From the NCBI GenBank assembly GCA_013397695.1, contig VYZI01000347.1:678336-742335 (forward strand): a DNA stretch of 64,000 nucleotides, written 5' to 3'. Position numbers and translations under genes: made by a program. This DNA comes from Centropus unirufus (taxonomy: Eukaryota > Chordata > Aves > Cuculiformes > Centropidae). Of the stretch, positions 10,949 through 24,893 are shown piece by piece; positions within the stretch are counted from its first letter, which is position 1; each line of letters starts with the position of its first letter. Under the pieces are notes generated by a model. The model was not told the DNA's origin. It saw nothing but the letters and a program-made list of their open reading frames with translations, and did no database searches.

Positions 10949-13900
10949 TTAATGCTTTCCTGACTTCAGCTCTGCATCCTCAGAAGCCGAAGCCCCCATC
11001 CCAAGGCCAATTTGACAAGTTCTCCTAAAGGATGTGGGGGTTTTGGGTTGCGGATGTCCAGGTGAAGTGACAGCAATGCTGGCACAGGGCTGCCATGGGT
11101 GTGTGTCAGCTGCCTGGAGTGAGGGGGCAGCCAGCGATGCTCCCATACCTCCTCAGAGACGTGGATGCTTCAGGATTGGGGAAAAGCACCACTGAGCTCT
11201 CCACCTTACACCACAGTTGATGTGAGGGTCCAAACAACGCATGACAAAACTGCTCCCAGCTGGGAACACTGGCACCATCCCAAAGAGGCATGAACCTCAC
11301 ATCCTCCCAAAACTCAGAGGAGTTGGGGACAGCATCTCCTGAGGCGCAGTGTGAGAAGGAAGAGAGGAGGAGGATCCATGCTGGTGATGTGGAGTCAGAC
11401 CCCAGCTGAGCCTGGGGCACCTACTCTGCTCCCCCAGCAGATCTCCAGTCGCTCCCAGAGAGGAGCAGCCTGGCGATGGCAATGGAAACAAGGAGAGACC
11501 ATGGTCTCAGAAGCACCTGGGGAAACGTCAGTGGTGCAAGGAACCATGCAGAGAGGTTCAGCTATTCCCGCATCCCCGGGTCTAGTGCAGGGAAGGCAGA
11601 AATTCAGGGAGCAGGTGCATGAACACATCGATTGCACAGCCCTGCTAAAGGGGTACAACAAAAGGCACCAAAACAATTTCCTTGTGAACCACTAATGTTC
11701 AGACACAGCTGAAGGAACCAAGCTACTGTAATGGAGACAATTTTCTCCTTCCAAATGCAGTGCATAAACCTTTTTATAGCCGTGTGCCAGCAGAGCTATT
11801 ATTTCCCCCACCAGTTGCTAAAAGCCATTTTTATGGCTCCCTCTTCCAGCCTTCGCCCACTGCCCTGCAGCTACTGTTTCACTGGGCGCTTGGGAGCTGA
11901 ATGGCAAGGAAATGGAAGCTCCTTGTTCTGCTCTGATGCTGCTTTGGCGCCAGGAAAGAGTCCCGTGCAGGTGGAAGATGGGGAGATGGAGCAGCAGGAG
12001 CTCAGCTCTGTGCATCCCTCACAGGGCTGGGGCTGCAGCAAGGAGCTGGAGAGCGCGTCATCCCGGGTGCTGAGGAACCAAGAGCCTCACATTGCCCAAA
12101 GGAAAGAGTGGGAACGTTGGCGGATGTAAGGGCTTTGGAAATCTGGTCAATGCACAGAAAATATCTTGTGAGAGGAGTGTAGGGTACCCTCATTGTTTTG
12201 CTCTGATTTTATTTTCTTCCTAATAGTCCCTTTCCAAGAGAGGGCCTGCAGAGACCTTTGCTCTGGCCAGCTTCTCCCTGGCCTAATGTGGAAACCTAAC
12301 TATGCTCCCTGAGGTCCATTGAGAGTTTGTCCATCTCTGTTGCAACTGTGAAACAAGATGAAATCTCCATCAAAATCACCCCACAGGCCTTTCCTAGGGA
12401 AAGTCCTCATTGCCCAAACATAATGCTCTGAGTGCTAACCCTGCACCAAGAGGGGCTTTTTCCACACATCTGTGGAGCGGGAGCAGCGTTACCTTTCTTT
12501 ATGGAAAAGGGCAGGGGTACCACAACCGGGACTCCACGGAGTAAGCGCCCCTAGGTCAAACATGGATCTTGAAATCTGGGGACGGATGGTACACAACCAG
12601 CTTTCTCCCCTCACATTGAGCCCAGCGGGTGCCCAATGGAAATACAAACACAGCCAATCTTCTTCCTTTTTTTTTTTTTCTAACGAAGAAATGGAAAGAA
12701 AATAGATTTGTGTTGGTTGGGCGAGTCTGGTAGTTTTGAAACTCCACAGAGCACAAAGGGGAAAATATACATGGAAAGCAAAATATAGAAGCTTTTGTGT
12801 GATGCCAGAAATTTTCCTTTCCTTTACTGAGAAAGGAGCTGCATGAACGTGCGGTGTTATGATTTGCTCCTTCAAATGGCTGAGTCAAATACCAGCTAAA
12901 TTACAGAGAGCTATGCAGAGACATGAGGGACACGTAATGACAATATTTTGTCACTCCTCCCTCAGACTCAATGGATGTGAAGAGTGGGACGAAGGAAAAA
13001 AAGTATTCAGATAGGATTTTGATAGCAGTTATTAAATGAAATGTAAAGGCTATTTTTAAACCCAAGCCCTGGGTGCTGCTCCAAGCATGAGCAGACTGGC
13101 AAATGACCAGAATTCTTCCATTTTTATCCTGTTGCTCCAGTGGATGTGTTTACCACATAGGTGGGCATTGATACCCCACATTTAAAATAGGGGGAAAGGA
13201 GAAAGAAGAGCGAGCATTCCTCTGGGTACACAAGCAATATACATAACAAAAAATTGATATTTCATTGCTGGCACACCTTGTTCCAGGATAAAAGCCGCCA
13301 GGAACAGGACCGGGCTTTGGAGTAGCCCGTGCTCTTGTTCAGCTCTCAGTGTTTCAGGCTCTTCAACCCTGAGCCCAGCCTTAGAGCAGATACTGAGTAT
13401 TTAGAGAAGGAACTGTGCGTGCTTTTATCTAGACTTGGCTGAACAGCCTCTGTGATGATCCCTGTTATCTTTACAGAGTTGGTCCCAGGCATGGGCAGAG
13501 GGTTCAAAGGCACACGGGCAGGTTTTCTGGGGAAAGTAAGGCAGACTTCACACCCGATTTCACGGGAGGCCCCTGCACATCTGCTCTGTGGTTATTATTC
13601 TTGCAGAGGTTTAGGTGAGATTAAGCATTGCCTGGACCTTGTCCTATACCTTTTCATGTCTCACTGAGGAGCTGTGGTTTTCATCCAAGAAGGAAGAAAG
13701 GGATTGTTGTTGCTCAAACAACTCTACAGCGAGAAGAACCATCCTTCTTTTTTATCAACTAGTTGGAGGATCTTGTTTCAGATCTTCCCCTCCTGCTCTG
13801 TCTTCATCCAGGATTTTTCCCTCTCCCCTATTATTATTTATCTGGCAGGTCTGGGTCAGCATCGGCTGTGTAGAACTCATCTGATGACTTGGGATCATTT

Positions 13901-14740
13901 GCCACTTCTTCTTGGTTGCGGTCACAAACTAGCTGCGATCCCTCCCATGTGTTTAAGGCCAAAACCAGCTATTGCACTGGTTTGGCAAGGTTTTCCTCTC
14001 TAAATCCTTTCCATAATCTGTAGTACTCGTCCTTCTTGAGGTACAGGCAGCTGATGCTGGTTTGTGCAAATGAGCACCAGGTCACATAGCAGAAAGATTT
14101 TCTGTGGTGGGACAGAGGCTGTGTTCAGGAGCATCCCTGCCTGAGTGCTGCAGTATGGATGTTGGCTTTGCTGACCACTGGGTTCAACATCAAGGCTTGT
14201 TTAACCCAGCATTATGGGGCACTCCAGTCCGCTCAATTAGTGGTCTTTGATTTTGTCAACTAATTATTTTTGGTGCTACTCATCATGAGCACCAAAACGT
14301 AGCAGCAGTAACATTGCTGCTGTGAAAGATTGTGAAGCAGCGTGTGTTGCCAGCAACACACAAGCAGCTCCGTCTCTTCCCAGCCCGGGTATTTACTCCC
14401 CCTCGCAAGCATTCCCTTCTGCTGCTCTTCCCCAGGAGCAGCAAGTGGAGGGGAGAGGGTTGCCCATCTGTATGCTGCCCGTGGCTGTGGTCATAGACAT
14501 CAGATGTGAGGTCACTTGAGAAACACCAGGGGAAAATGTTGAATCACAGGGTGTTAAGAGGAGAAGGTTAAAGGCCTCCCGGCAGCCCCGTGTGCTTTGC
14601 CTGAGTGAGAGGCTGCGATAACAGCATCCTCTGTCCACTGCGCTGTGATGCTCTTGTTTGTATCCACATTTTTCTGCCCGGGCATGTGCGCACCGACAAC
14701 TTGCTGCACTCATTTGAGCTGTGCACTGAATGATGATGAA
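10949..14740. other. Intergenic, nothing recognised
   Basis: Only short overlapping open frames without family motifs were seen. There is a poly-T run near 12667. A short hairpin at 14301-14321 (AGCAGCA / TGCTGCT with a 7-nt loop) is too short to be called a microRNA precursor. Confidence 0.5.
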
Positions 14741-14742
14741 GT

Positions 14743-14789
14743 GACATCGTCATGGCAACGTGTGTGGATTTCCTGGTTGCATAGCAACC
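14743..14789. promoter_or_regulatory. Paired RFX/X-box-like dyads next to a CRE-like site
   Basis: Positions 14775-14789 read GGTTGCATAGCAACC, an inverted repeat with the GTTGC-N3-GCAAC form bound by RFX factors. Just upstream, 14748-14759 reads CGTCATGGCAAC, an X-box-like element with one good half-site. It overlaps TGACATCGTCA (14743-14752 and the next base), a spaced CRE-like dyad. Two X-box-like elements about 20 bases apart are unusual in random sequence. No promoter or gene start is apparent beside them, so the target is unknown. Confidence 0.35.
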
Positions 14790-17700
14790 CGATGCAGGCT
14801 GATGTAAGTTGTGGGCTTGTTTCCTCCACTGGCTGCACTGCTTTGATGTGTCTGCGCGATCTGGGGTTGGTTTAGTTGGTTTTTTTATCTGTTAGACGTG
14901 CCATGACATCAGTATGATGAGAATGTTGGTTTGTGTGTGCACAGAGGGAAAGAGACTGAGATTATCTCCACTGACAGTGCTCATCCCCGTGCTGTCTTGA
15001 GTAGGGGTACTAATATACACAACCCTTTTTCAGAGGCTTGATAGTCTTAATCTGGTATTTATTGCAATTATGCTGTGTAATATTGAGTCGAGGTGACAAG
15101 AAGATGCCTTTAAGTGATTTTGCCTCCAGCTGTCCCTCTTGATTTTTGCATTGGTATGGTCAAAGGTACAATGCTGAGCATGGAGCAGCTGGAAACAGGT
15201 TCTATTTTTTCACAGCATCACAGCTTGGTGTTACAGGCAAAGCTGCAAGCCTGAGTTTTGTGCAAACTGGATATCTGTAAAGCTGACCCATTCACTGTTT
15301 CATGGGTCATCTCCAGCACAGCAAGACTAAGTCTTTGTTCACAATCACATTGAGTTCCTGTACAGAATGTGAAACGGTAAAAGTTGCTTGCTTAAGAGTG
15401 AGTTGCTTTATATCGAAGCAGAAGATCTTCACAGTGATGGCTGTGGCCTCAGCCTCTGCTGATGGCCAGATGCTCGGGATCTATGGATCTCAGAGGATGT
15501 GTCTGCTAAACATGTCTCAGTTCATTAGCAGTGGGAGCCCAGAGAGGATGCCAGAAGTAGTTCCTTGGAAGCTCAAATTGCCTCAATCTTCTCCTTGGCG
15601 TCATGCATTTGAAAATCTGGCCCTTAGGCTTAGGAAAAAAAATCAGGAATTTAATAGCTAGTGACTTTTATGGAAGACCTTAATGCAGTTAACACGAATC
15701 GCTCGGCCTTTTGGACAGCTCTGTTCAGCCATCTCTGCTGCAGGATGCATGGAGACTACTCCTGTAAGTCACCAAGCCTGAGCTGGACCCTGCTTCAGCC
15801 AGCAGGTCTGCAAGTTAGGCAGAACAGGTGCCATGTAGGAAAAGCAAAGCCCTTCAGGCTCCTTCATTAGCTTTTCCAGGTAAGGGTGAGAAAGACGATC
15901 CCAGAGTGACACGGGGAGCTTTATCTCCGGCCTCTCTTCTAAAATCATGATGGACTTTCTGTCACCTGGGCCCTCATGGTGTGCGTCAGCTGGAATATCA
16001 TTTGGGAATAACAATTTTACACACAGGATGCTGAACCACAGCTGGGGCATTAAAGTCACACAGCAAGTCCTTCCAAATCTAAAGGACCATCTGTTTCTCC
16101 CTAGCTGACCTTTTGCTTGTCCCATTTATATCAATGGAAGATAGTGAAACACTTCTGGTGACAGAATGTATGGCTTGAGGGGAGAAGCAACAGGTTATGA
16201 GACAGTCTGGAAGAGGGAAGGGGCAGCAAGCCCTCAATGGATCAGAATCTGCATTACCAAGGTAGCTCAGAGGGGTAAGGCATCCTTGGTAGAGACTAGG
16301 AAGGGCCATGGTCAGTCAGCTGCCCTTGCTCAGGGAAGGATGGAGCTGGAGATAAGGGGCTCTTGCTTATGGACTTGTGCCTGCGTCTTTTTGTGCTCTA
16401 CGGGATGAGCAAATGTACGCTGTGTGCAATGTAAAGGGAAGAAATCCCTTGGCTCAGCCAGGAAATCCATGTGTGTGCCAATAATTCAAAAATCTAGGTG
16501 GTACTGGTCCCAATAAATAATACAATGCATAAAATAAGAATAAATAAAACAATACTGCTGTCATGTTTCAGAAATATGGCACTTCCAACTCTGCAACCGA
16601 GTGCTTTAGAAGAGCCAGGAGAGATTTGTATCCCACATTTCCATCATCAGGCCCAGAAGATGCTGATGTAAGGAGATTGTTCTAAGGGTTTTTATCATCC
16701 CAAAGGCAGAATTCATGGATCTATATATCGCTTCTCAAACACTTGGGGTGTTATTTAGAGGCAGCAGTCTCCAATTTGCTCTCCCATGTGATGGAAGCAA
16801 AAAGGTTCCCATCACTGCTTGGCTCCAGGCTTTTCACACAAAACTGTGTTTTATACTCTCTTTGTTCAAAGAAAAAAAATACTTCAATGAAGTCGCAGAA
16901 TGGATTTATTTAGTCTTTATTTATTTGCCAAGGAATTGTACAGAACCTGGAAAACAAACACACCATACCAGCAGTGCTTCTTGCCAAACCACTCAACGTG
17001 AGTTCCCCAGATCTGATGCCAGAGGGGTGGTTAGCCCCCGTGGTGAAATGGTTAATGCTGGCCCTGAAGCAGGCCCTTCTGGCATAGCACTTTTTTAATA
17101 TTTTTCAGGGGTTGTCAGCACACAGAATCTCCTCCTGTGAAGCCTCTGTTCACAGTTTATGGAGCAAAAATCAAACAATCCTTTCTAGATGCTTGCTTGT
17201 CAGGTGCTGTGAAAGTGCCAAAATAAACCAAATTATCGTTGTTGCCCAACATGTGTGCCTAGGAGAAGCTGTGGCTGTTAAAACCCCTCTTCAGTGTCGC
17301 ACAGCTCACCACCGAGATAGTACAGCCCTTTTTCTTCTCACCCAGTGCCTACCACCTCTCCTTCCAAAAGTGCAGATTCTCGGGAGTCTCTCCCTTTCTC
17401 TTAGGTTTGTTTTTCTTGTCTTATTTTTTTTGGTTTTTTTCTTTAGATTTGTTCTCTCTACTTTTGGCTATTAACAAATTGCAGGTATTATTTTCTTCCC
17501 ATCCTGTGCTGCTTGCTCAACTTTTCCCTGGTGAGTGAGGCGCTGGGTCGTGCCACACATCCCAGCCCTCGCAGCTTTGCCACCTCTCACAGAGCGCTGA
17601 TCGCTCACCATGGCAAGGAGGTAGGGAAGCTTGTTCACAGCTGCTCTTTTGCTGGCTGTTGCATTTGGATGAAGGGGTTTATTCTTTTCTGCCTAATCGC

Positions 17701-20700
17701 TTTCCCAGCCCATTCACAGAAAATCTGGGAGCCGCACCAGTTTGCCTCCCCACTGGGAGTGGAAATAACAGTGCTGGCAGATGACATTTGCTGTTATTTT
17801 TGTTGATGGAAGGTAACTGTTGCTTTTATTTTCTCCTTCATGAAAGACTGAGGAAAGAGTCTCTGACTATAGATCAATTTGTTTGTTTTAGTTTTGTCCC
17901 ATCTGATTGATTTCCTGGAAATCAGACACAACTAACTCCGTGGAGTGACCTCGTCTGTGCTCTTGGCATCATGCTCATCCAAGCAAAGCGGGGAACACAA
18001 CCCTTAATGTGTGCAGCTCCTTCCATTCTGCTTCTCCCCACTCCATGCAACCTGCTCCAGTGTTTCTGTACTGCTGGAAAGACCCTTCCAGTATTCAACC
18101 TGGACATTTCTCCCTTCTTCTCCAACCTGCACAGTCCCAGTTCTACTCATCTTTCCTCTCAGGTCATGTTGTGAAGACCAGTAGTTGTCAGTGTAGCTGC
18201 CGGCAGCTACCCCTGGGCACACTCTCCCTGCTCTCCGAGGTGACTCCATGGCAGCTACCAGGAACGGGCCATGTCAGAATGAAGAAGACAAAGAGAAAAG
18301 AGGGAATAGAAGCCAAAAACAAGGGTGAGGACAAGTGGTAGCAATTTGCCTCCCAAGTTGCTCATTCCAAGCATGTTTGAACGCTGGCTTTGCATAACAT
18401 GCAGGGCTATATTTGTCTGTGAGACATGGAGAGAGAGAAAGTATTTTTCCATTGAGGTCATTCTTGCTCACTTTTTCCTCTAAGAAAATCAATGTCCTCT
18501 CTAGTGCTTTCCATTCCCCCACCCTCCTTGCTGCAGACTCATTGCCCCACCTCTGCTGAGCGGCGAAGTGCTGAATTCCTCTCACTGATGTGGGGTGAGG
18601 TCTTGGGACCTTTAAATCCCATATGTCCTTGTGATTTCCTCTGGCTGTTCCTGAGAAAGAATCTTCTTCCCCTCCCCTGTTTCAAACACCTGAATTCCTA
18701 CAGCATCCATCCCATTCAGGTGGGAATGGTGAATGGAAAGGCCATTCCTGGGGCTGGTTCCCAAGGCTACAGACCAGTTGCAAGGGAGAAGCCATGGTGG
18801 GAACAATGGGCAATGGTGCCTCTAGGGGGGGGGGCAGCACATTCAGCCTGTGCTGCTCTATACTGGGACACAGCCTGGAGGAGTTGGGGTGGTGCAGAAG
18901 TGATTTTGGACAGTGCCTTTCCCAAGGGCAATCATTGCTTTATCTGAAGGCCACAAGCAAGCCAGAGCAGTTTCATGTTTGCCTCACACTGGAGTTAAAG
19001 GATAGCACTGAAACGGAGCCTGGTCTAAAAAAAGAAACTTAACATTGGATTATTTGGAACAGATCCTGGCTTTTTAGCCTGGTACACCTTCTTCTCCCTT
19101 GTTCTGGGAGATGTTCGGATCAAGGAAAGCACACTTTTCTCTAACAAATTGATGTCTTTGAAACATCTAACATCTTTTTAGATGTTTTCAGGCAATCTTT
19201 TCCTGTGAGAGGAAAAAAAACCCTACAAAATTATGATTAAACTGGATTTCTGTTTCGGTTTTAAAATAACCTGACATCTGGAGGATTTCTATATTACTGA
19301 AGAAAAACTATATGGTAATATTAACATTTCTCATTCCCTAGGTGCTAACCCTTCAAAAAATGCAGAGCTGCAGCTGTATAATTAAAAAAGAAATGCAACC
19401 TCTTTTTCCTGCTGCTGTAAGCTCAGGTTGTGATTGTTGGGAATGAAGATCATCGTAAGAGAAAATATGAAGCTTCCATGAAAAAAAACCCCCAAAACAA
19501 GCCCTTAAGCTATGCTTGAAACCAGGCAAGCATAGCTGAGAGCCTATAAATGTTGCACTTAGAAAGAGGCAGCATGAAGGAGGTGGGAGAACGGGATTCC
19601 CATGACCTTCTGCACCAGATAGGAGAGGCAGCTTGTTTGCAGAGATGGTGCATCAGGTGGTTTTCCCAGGTTTGCCGAGTGGAGTCAAATAAACAGCCAA
19701 AATCCAGCACCCTTGTCCTAATCCACCACATAGTTCACACAGAATGCGAACTATTCCCATGTGCTGGGAATCTCACTGCAGGAGCTCATGCTGGTTTGGG
19801 AATGCTCTTTCCAGTACCAGATGGAGGCCAGAAGAGCACAAAACACGCAATGACAAGACCCGGATTGATGACAAGGGCAGGTCTGGGTCAGCACCAATTT
19901 GACCCAAACCGCGTGTTTCCCATTACTCCTGCTAGCTTCTCTGGAGAAAAGACATGCCATCATTTCTTTCGGCAAAGCTTTGTCCAGAGGACAAGCAGCA
20001 GCAGCAAAGCATAGAGCCTGGTGTCTGCCCCTCCAGTCCCTGGGCACTGGCACACACCTCCACAGGTAGACATGGTTTGGTATCTCGGCACAGCCTGACC
20101 CGTATTCTTCTTACAAATGTTAAGATTTTTATTTGGAAACATACCAGTCAGGCCACTGGTCCTCGTCCAACACAGACCAAAGCTACTGTAAAGGTGTGAT
20201 GCTCCCTTGAAAAAGTACCAAAACTCCCAAGATCTGCCCAGAGCTGAATTTCAACCCTGACTGCCTGGGCTGGCATCCACATGCACCTCCTCAATCCTGC
20301 TCTAATTGCTGCCTGAGAAGTCCTTTCCTGCAGAGACAAGTGGGAGCTGGACTTTGACCTCGTCCTGATCTGATGCCAAAAGGATGTATTTTATAGTGCA
20401 ATAACTAACACCCATCGGCTGACCTGATGGGAAACCCTGGGGAGTCTGGCACCGCGCTTCTACTGAGATGTCTTCCCTGAAACTGAAGTCTGTTTTCACA
20501 TGTTCAAAGCCTCCTATGGTTATGATCTATTTGCCTTAACCTTTCTGCAATAGTGCTTCATTTTCAGGGAAGGTCAATAAATAAGTTAAGCTGACTGACT
20601 CTTGGGGCATTTGTGATGTTGGCTCCTCCATTGCCCTGCTCTTCGAAGAAGTTTTCATTATGCTGTGTGAAAATTCTCCAGCATGCTTCAGGGCAGAGGT

Positions 20701-23396
20701 TGTCAGAGTCTCTTCAGCAAATGGAAGCTGCTTAAAATATTACTTACAATTTAGATTGCTTTAGCAAATTGTGAGAAGGGAAGAAGAAGAGTTCTTGCAA
20801 TGGATGAGTGTGTGAGCCAGGTCATCCACTGAGAAACCGTCAACGCAAAGTTGTAGTTGTGTGTATGAAGACACAATACATCTCATGGCAGCCAAGCAGG
20901 GCTGAGAGCACATCTGTTGAGAGCCTTATCCATCCTTTTTGCCTCTGTACTTGCAGGCCAGGAGGGAGTTTAAATTAAAAGGGCTCAGCTGATGTGAGAG
21001 AGGTGAGCTGCTCCCTTCTGAGAGCCAGAAAGAGCATCTCCATAAAAGAGGTCCATGGGATCATAGTTCAGCACTCACTTGACTCACAAAACCATCAGCC
21101 CCTCACAGCCACACTTTGCTCTGTTAAGATGATAATCTCACATTTTGCGTGCCTGTGAGCTAGGAATATTTCTGACACCTTTGAACTCCTTTAAAACAAG
21201 GCATTTCACCACCAGTTCTTGAAGGCAGCTGCTCCCTTCGCGCTCTGTGTCTCTTGCCCATCAAGAATGGAGAAAAATACAGAAAAATGAGCCCTCAGAG
21301 AACTGCAGGTGTCCAAAAATTGTATATTCCTGAATTAGAATATGAAAATGTCCAAATTCCTCACCTGCAGAAACTGTATTTGAAAACCTCACTTTGATTC
21401 TGATTGTGTTATAATACAGTTAAAATGCAATATAAGGAGGAGCATCAAATTCAGAAGAAAAACCAAAAGGAAAAAAAAGGAAACATCTATTGCAAAAAAG
21501 GTGGATCTTTTTTTCTGTGAGATGCCCCCCTCCCCAGCGAAATTTGTGAAGCAGTTCATTGGTGTGGGCAGGCACTTATTGTGGTGCTTCCAGCAAAATT
21601 TCTGCTGAGATACTCTCCCTCCCTGTCATTTAGTCCTTCTTGTTTTCTTTAAAAAAAACAAAAAAACCCACAAAGAGTAACTGAGAAGCTGGCCATTACA
21701 TACTAGCAGACCAGCCAAGGATATTGCTCTTGCAAGCAGGCTCATATCAAACTTTCTGGTGTGTTTGCTCGTGGATTGATGGGGTTGCAGATATCAAGGA
21801 AGAGCAGGAGCTGATCTCTTCAGGGTGGGAGAAACAGTCACTGCAGGAGGCACGAAGCAGGGACCAGTAGATCCTGCAGTGATCGTAGTTCATAATCCAA
21901 GGGAAATTGCATGGTCAAGGGCTGTGTGCTCATGCAAAATATCTTCGGGGTTGCTCCAGGAAGAGTTGAGAGATCTCCTGGGAGAAACAAACCCTGTGCA
22001 GCTTTCCTGGGCTGGTTTCCCTGCCTGTGGCACTGCTAAACTGGGAGCGGGATGCCCACCAGTCTGGAAAGCCCACCCAGCTCCTGCAGAGGAGCATCCT
22101 TCTGCCCTGGGGCAGCAGCTCTTGGACATGTGGGCAGGGCGAGGGACAGAGATTCTCAAGACGTATTTGGACCTTGTTGGCTGCGAGGCCTCCCTGCTGA
22201 AATCGATGCTGTGCCTTGGGGTGCAGCAAGCTCCACAGGTGGGTCTTGCCAGGGTGATGGTTGCTCTGCAGTGAGGGAGCAGGACAAGACAGCCCAGGTC
22301 ACAGCCACCCCCTGGCTTCACTTCTTATCCTGTTGGTTAACCTCACCCTGGGAGGCAGGTGTGAACAAATAGCAGAGAAAGCTGTTTACTCTTTCTCTTT
22401 TGAAGCAAAACGGATAACTGGCACACAGCAGCTCCACAGAACTGCTTGGAATGGGAGCCACTGGCAGGTGGAGGCTGGGCTCAGTGGGCAAGCACTGGAG
22501 GTGGCTACTGCGTGAGAGCAGCCGTGCTGAGTGCTCTGCTCTCACCCATGGATGCAGGTGCACCCACTCATCCAGTATATCCAGCTTCCCCTTTGGGCCC
22601 TTCCCAGCATCCATGACAATAACCGGCTTCCAGCACGGCTGTGTGAGAGTTGGAGAAAGGCAGATTAGAGAGCTAGCCACAGAGAAATGCAATTATGGAA
22701 AAGTAGTTCAATAAATGGAATTATGCTCCCCTACCCCAACAAAGGATTATACCCAGGATTTGAGTAAATTTAGGATAAGCGGAAATCAGACACCGGACAT
22801 GGAGATTACCAAGGACCTGGAGATAGGCCAGTGCCTGCTACTAGAGGAAAAATCACAACACCCTTGTCTGCCTGACTCAGTATTTGCACAGATGATCCGG
22901 TCTGATCTTTTTCCTCTGCTGAAGGCCAATGGTTGTGTTCAGATGGGTCTCTTCTCCCTTGTTGCCTGCCACAGCAGCAAGGCAGTGCCCGGCACAGACA
23001 ATCAGATCAGCTGTTCTTTCTGACTGGTCAGGAACAAAGGGACTTCTTTATCTTCACCTAGCTACAAAATGTGAATTGCTGATTCTGCCAGCATAACTTT
23101 ACTGATCAGAAATATAAATGGCTATTAATTTTCCCATAGAATTTAACTATCAAACAAGAGTTCTTTCCACCTAAATAAACCCTTTCATTGACTTCAAATG
23201 ATCTTGCAAAGGATCTCACATTATCACATGCTCCATTTCCCTTCTAATGGCACTCTGACTACTGGGCATCACAGCATTTTTACCGCATTGGAATTGCCTC
23301 CTGGGGCAGTACTGATGCACCAATAAAGGATTCTGAGGCTGGGCTCATTTCAATCTCTCAAATCTTCAGCCTCATCCTTTGCTCAAGTTGCTGCAT
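14790..23396. other. Intergenic, nothing recognised
   Basis: No gene was recognised. The stretch 20500-21824 has no open frame of 60 codons on either strand and is AT-rich. Open frames of 150 codons or fewer at 18.5, 19.6 and 21.8-22.4 kb overlap antisense frames and have no motif. There is an 11-base G run near 18828. A tRNA-like A-box sequence near 17040 has no B box. Confidence 0.5.
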
Positions 23397-24893
23397 TTCA
23401 CAGAATCACAGAGCCATTAGGTTCGAAGAGATCTCTGAGATCATTGAATCCAACACCTCCTGTCTACCACTAAGCCATATCCCCAAGCACTTCATCTACC
23501 CATCTTTTAAATACATCCAAGAATGCTGAATCCACCACCCCCCTGGGTATCCTCTTCCAGCACCCAATGACCCTCTCAGTAAAAAATTTTTTCCTAATGT
23601 CCAGCCTGAACCTCCCCCCGGCACAGCGTGAGGCCATTCCTCCTTGTCCTTTCACCACCACACCACTGTAGCCAGTGATTAGAGTCTCCCCTCAGCCTCC
23701 TCTTCTCCAAGCTAAATATCCCCAGTACCCTCCACTTCTCAGAAGAGTTGTTCTCCAGCCCCTTCACCAGCTTTGTTGTCCTTCTCTGGACACACTCCAG
23801 CCCCTCAATGTCCTTCTTGTAGAGAGGGACCCAGAACTGAAGCCAGGATTCAAGGTATAGCCTCAACAGTGCCAGTTACAGGGGCAGAATCACCTCCCTG
23901 GTCCTGCTGGCCACGCTGTTATTGATAGAGGGCAAGATGCCATTGGCCTTCTTGGTCACCTGGGCACACTGCTGGCTCATGTTTAGTCGTCTGTCACCCA
24001 ACAACCCTGGTCCTTCTCCTGCAGGCAGCTTTCCAGACATTCTTCCCCAAACCTGTAGCGCTGCCTGGGGTTGTTGTGTCCCAAGTGCAGGACCCAGCAT
24101 TTGCCCTTGGTAAACCTCAGCCCATTGGTCTCAGCCCAAGGATCCAGCCTATTCAGATCCCTTTGAAGAACCTTCCTACCCTCAAGCAGATCAACACTTC
24201 CTCCCAGCTCAGTGCCATCTGTGAACTTGCCAAGGGTCCATTCAGTCCCTTCGTCCAGGTCATTGATAAGGATATTGAACAGGCCTGGACCCAGCACTGA
24301 CCCCTGGGGAACACCACTTGTGACCAGCCTCCAGGTGGATTTAGCTCAATTTACCACAGCTCTTTGGGCCCAACCATTCATCCAGTTTTTCACCCAGAAG
24401 AGGGTGTACCTGTCCAGGCCAGTGGCAGCCACTTTCTTGAGCAGATTGCTGTGAGAAACTGTCAAACACTTCACTAAAGTCCAGGTAGACTACGTCCACA
24501 ACCTTTCCCTCATCCAGTAAGTGGGTCACTTGGTCATAGAAGGAGATCAGGTTAGTTTGGCAGGACTTGCCTTTCATGAACCTGTGTTGTTGACTTGGCC
24601 TGATCACCTGGTTGCCTTGCATGTGCTTTGTGATAGCACTCAAGATGACCTGTTCCATGACATTCCCCAGCACTGAAATCAGACTGAACAGGCCTGGAGT
24701 TCCCTGGATCCTCCCTCTGACCCTTCTTGTAAATGGGAGTAACATCTGCCTGTTTCCAGTCAAGTGGAACTTCCCCAGTCAGCCAGGACTGCTGATATAT
24801 GATTGAAAGGGGTTTGGCAAGCATTTCTGCCAGCTCCTTCAATACTCCTTGGGTGGATCCCATCCAGCCCCATAGACTTGTGAATGTTTAATT
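23397..24893 (-). mobile_element. CR1 non-LTR retrotransposon, 5'-truncated and dead
   Basis: Read on the minus strand, this is the 3' part of a chicken-repeat-1 LINE: the later two thirds of the reverse transcriptase, the C-terminal region and the 3' UTR. Broken minus-strand frames carry family sequences: DVTPIYKKGQREDPGNSRPV near 24.7 kb, VDVVYLDFSEVFDSFS near 24.5 kb, LFNILINDLDEGTEWTL near 24.25 kb and GFRLDIRKKFFTE-like sequence near 23.6 kb. The catalytic FADD box reads FTDG, so an essential aspartate is lost. Frameshifts separate the pieces. The + strand starts with the typical reversed 3' end (CACAGAATCACAGAGCCATT). This is the longest element in the window and it cannot mobilise itself. 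Confidence 0.9.

Noticed and set aside
14301..14321. AGCAGCAGTAACATTGCTGCT hairpin with a miR-15/16-like start
   Set aside because: The stem is only 7 bp. A microRNA precursor needs about 22 or more paired positions and the flanks do not pair.
16256..16295. AAGGTAGCTCAGAGGGGTAAGGC, like a tRNA D arm
   Set aside because: No box B, no anticodon stem at the right distance, no terminator.
17031..17090. GTGGTGAAATGGTTAATGC, like a tRNA A box
   Set aside because: No GGTTCGANTCC box B downstream and no acceptor stem.
21825..22515. 149-codon + frame with 143-codon minus frame
   Set aside because: Mutually antisense, no motif, no signal peptide, no splice context; lengths are within chance for a window this size.
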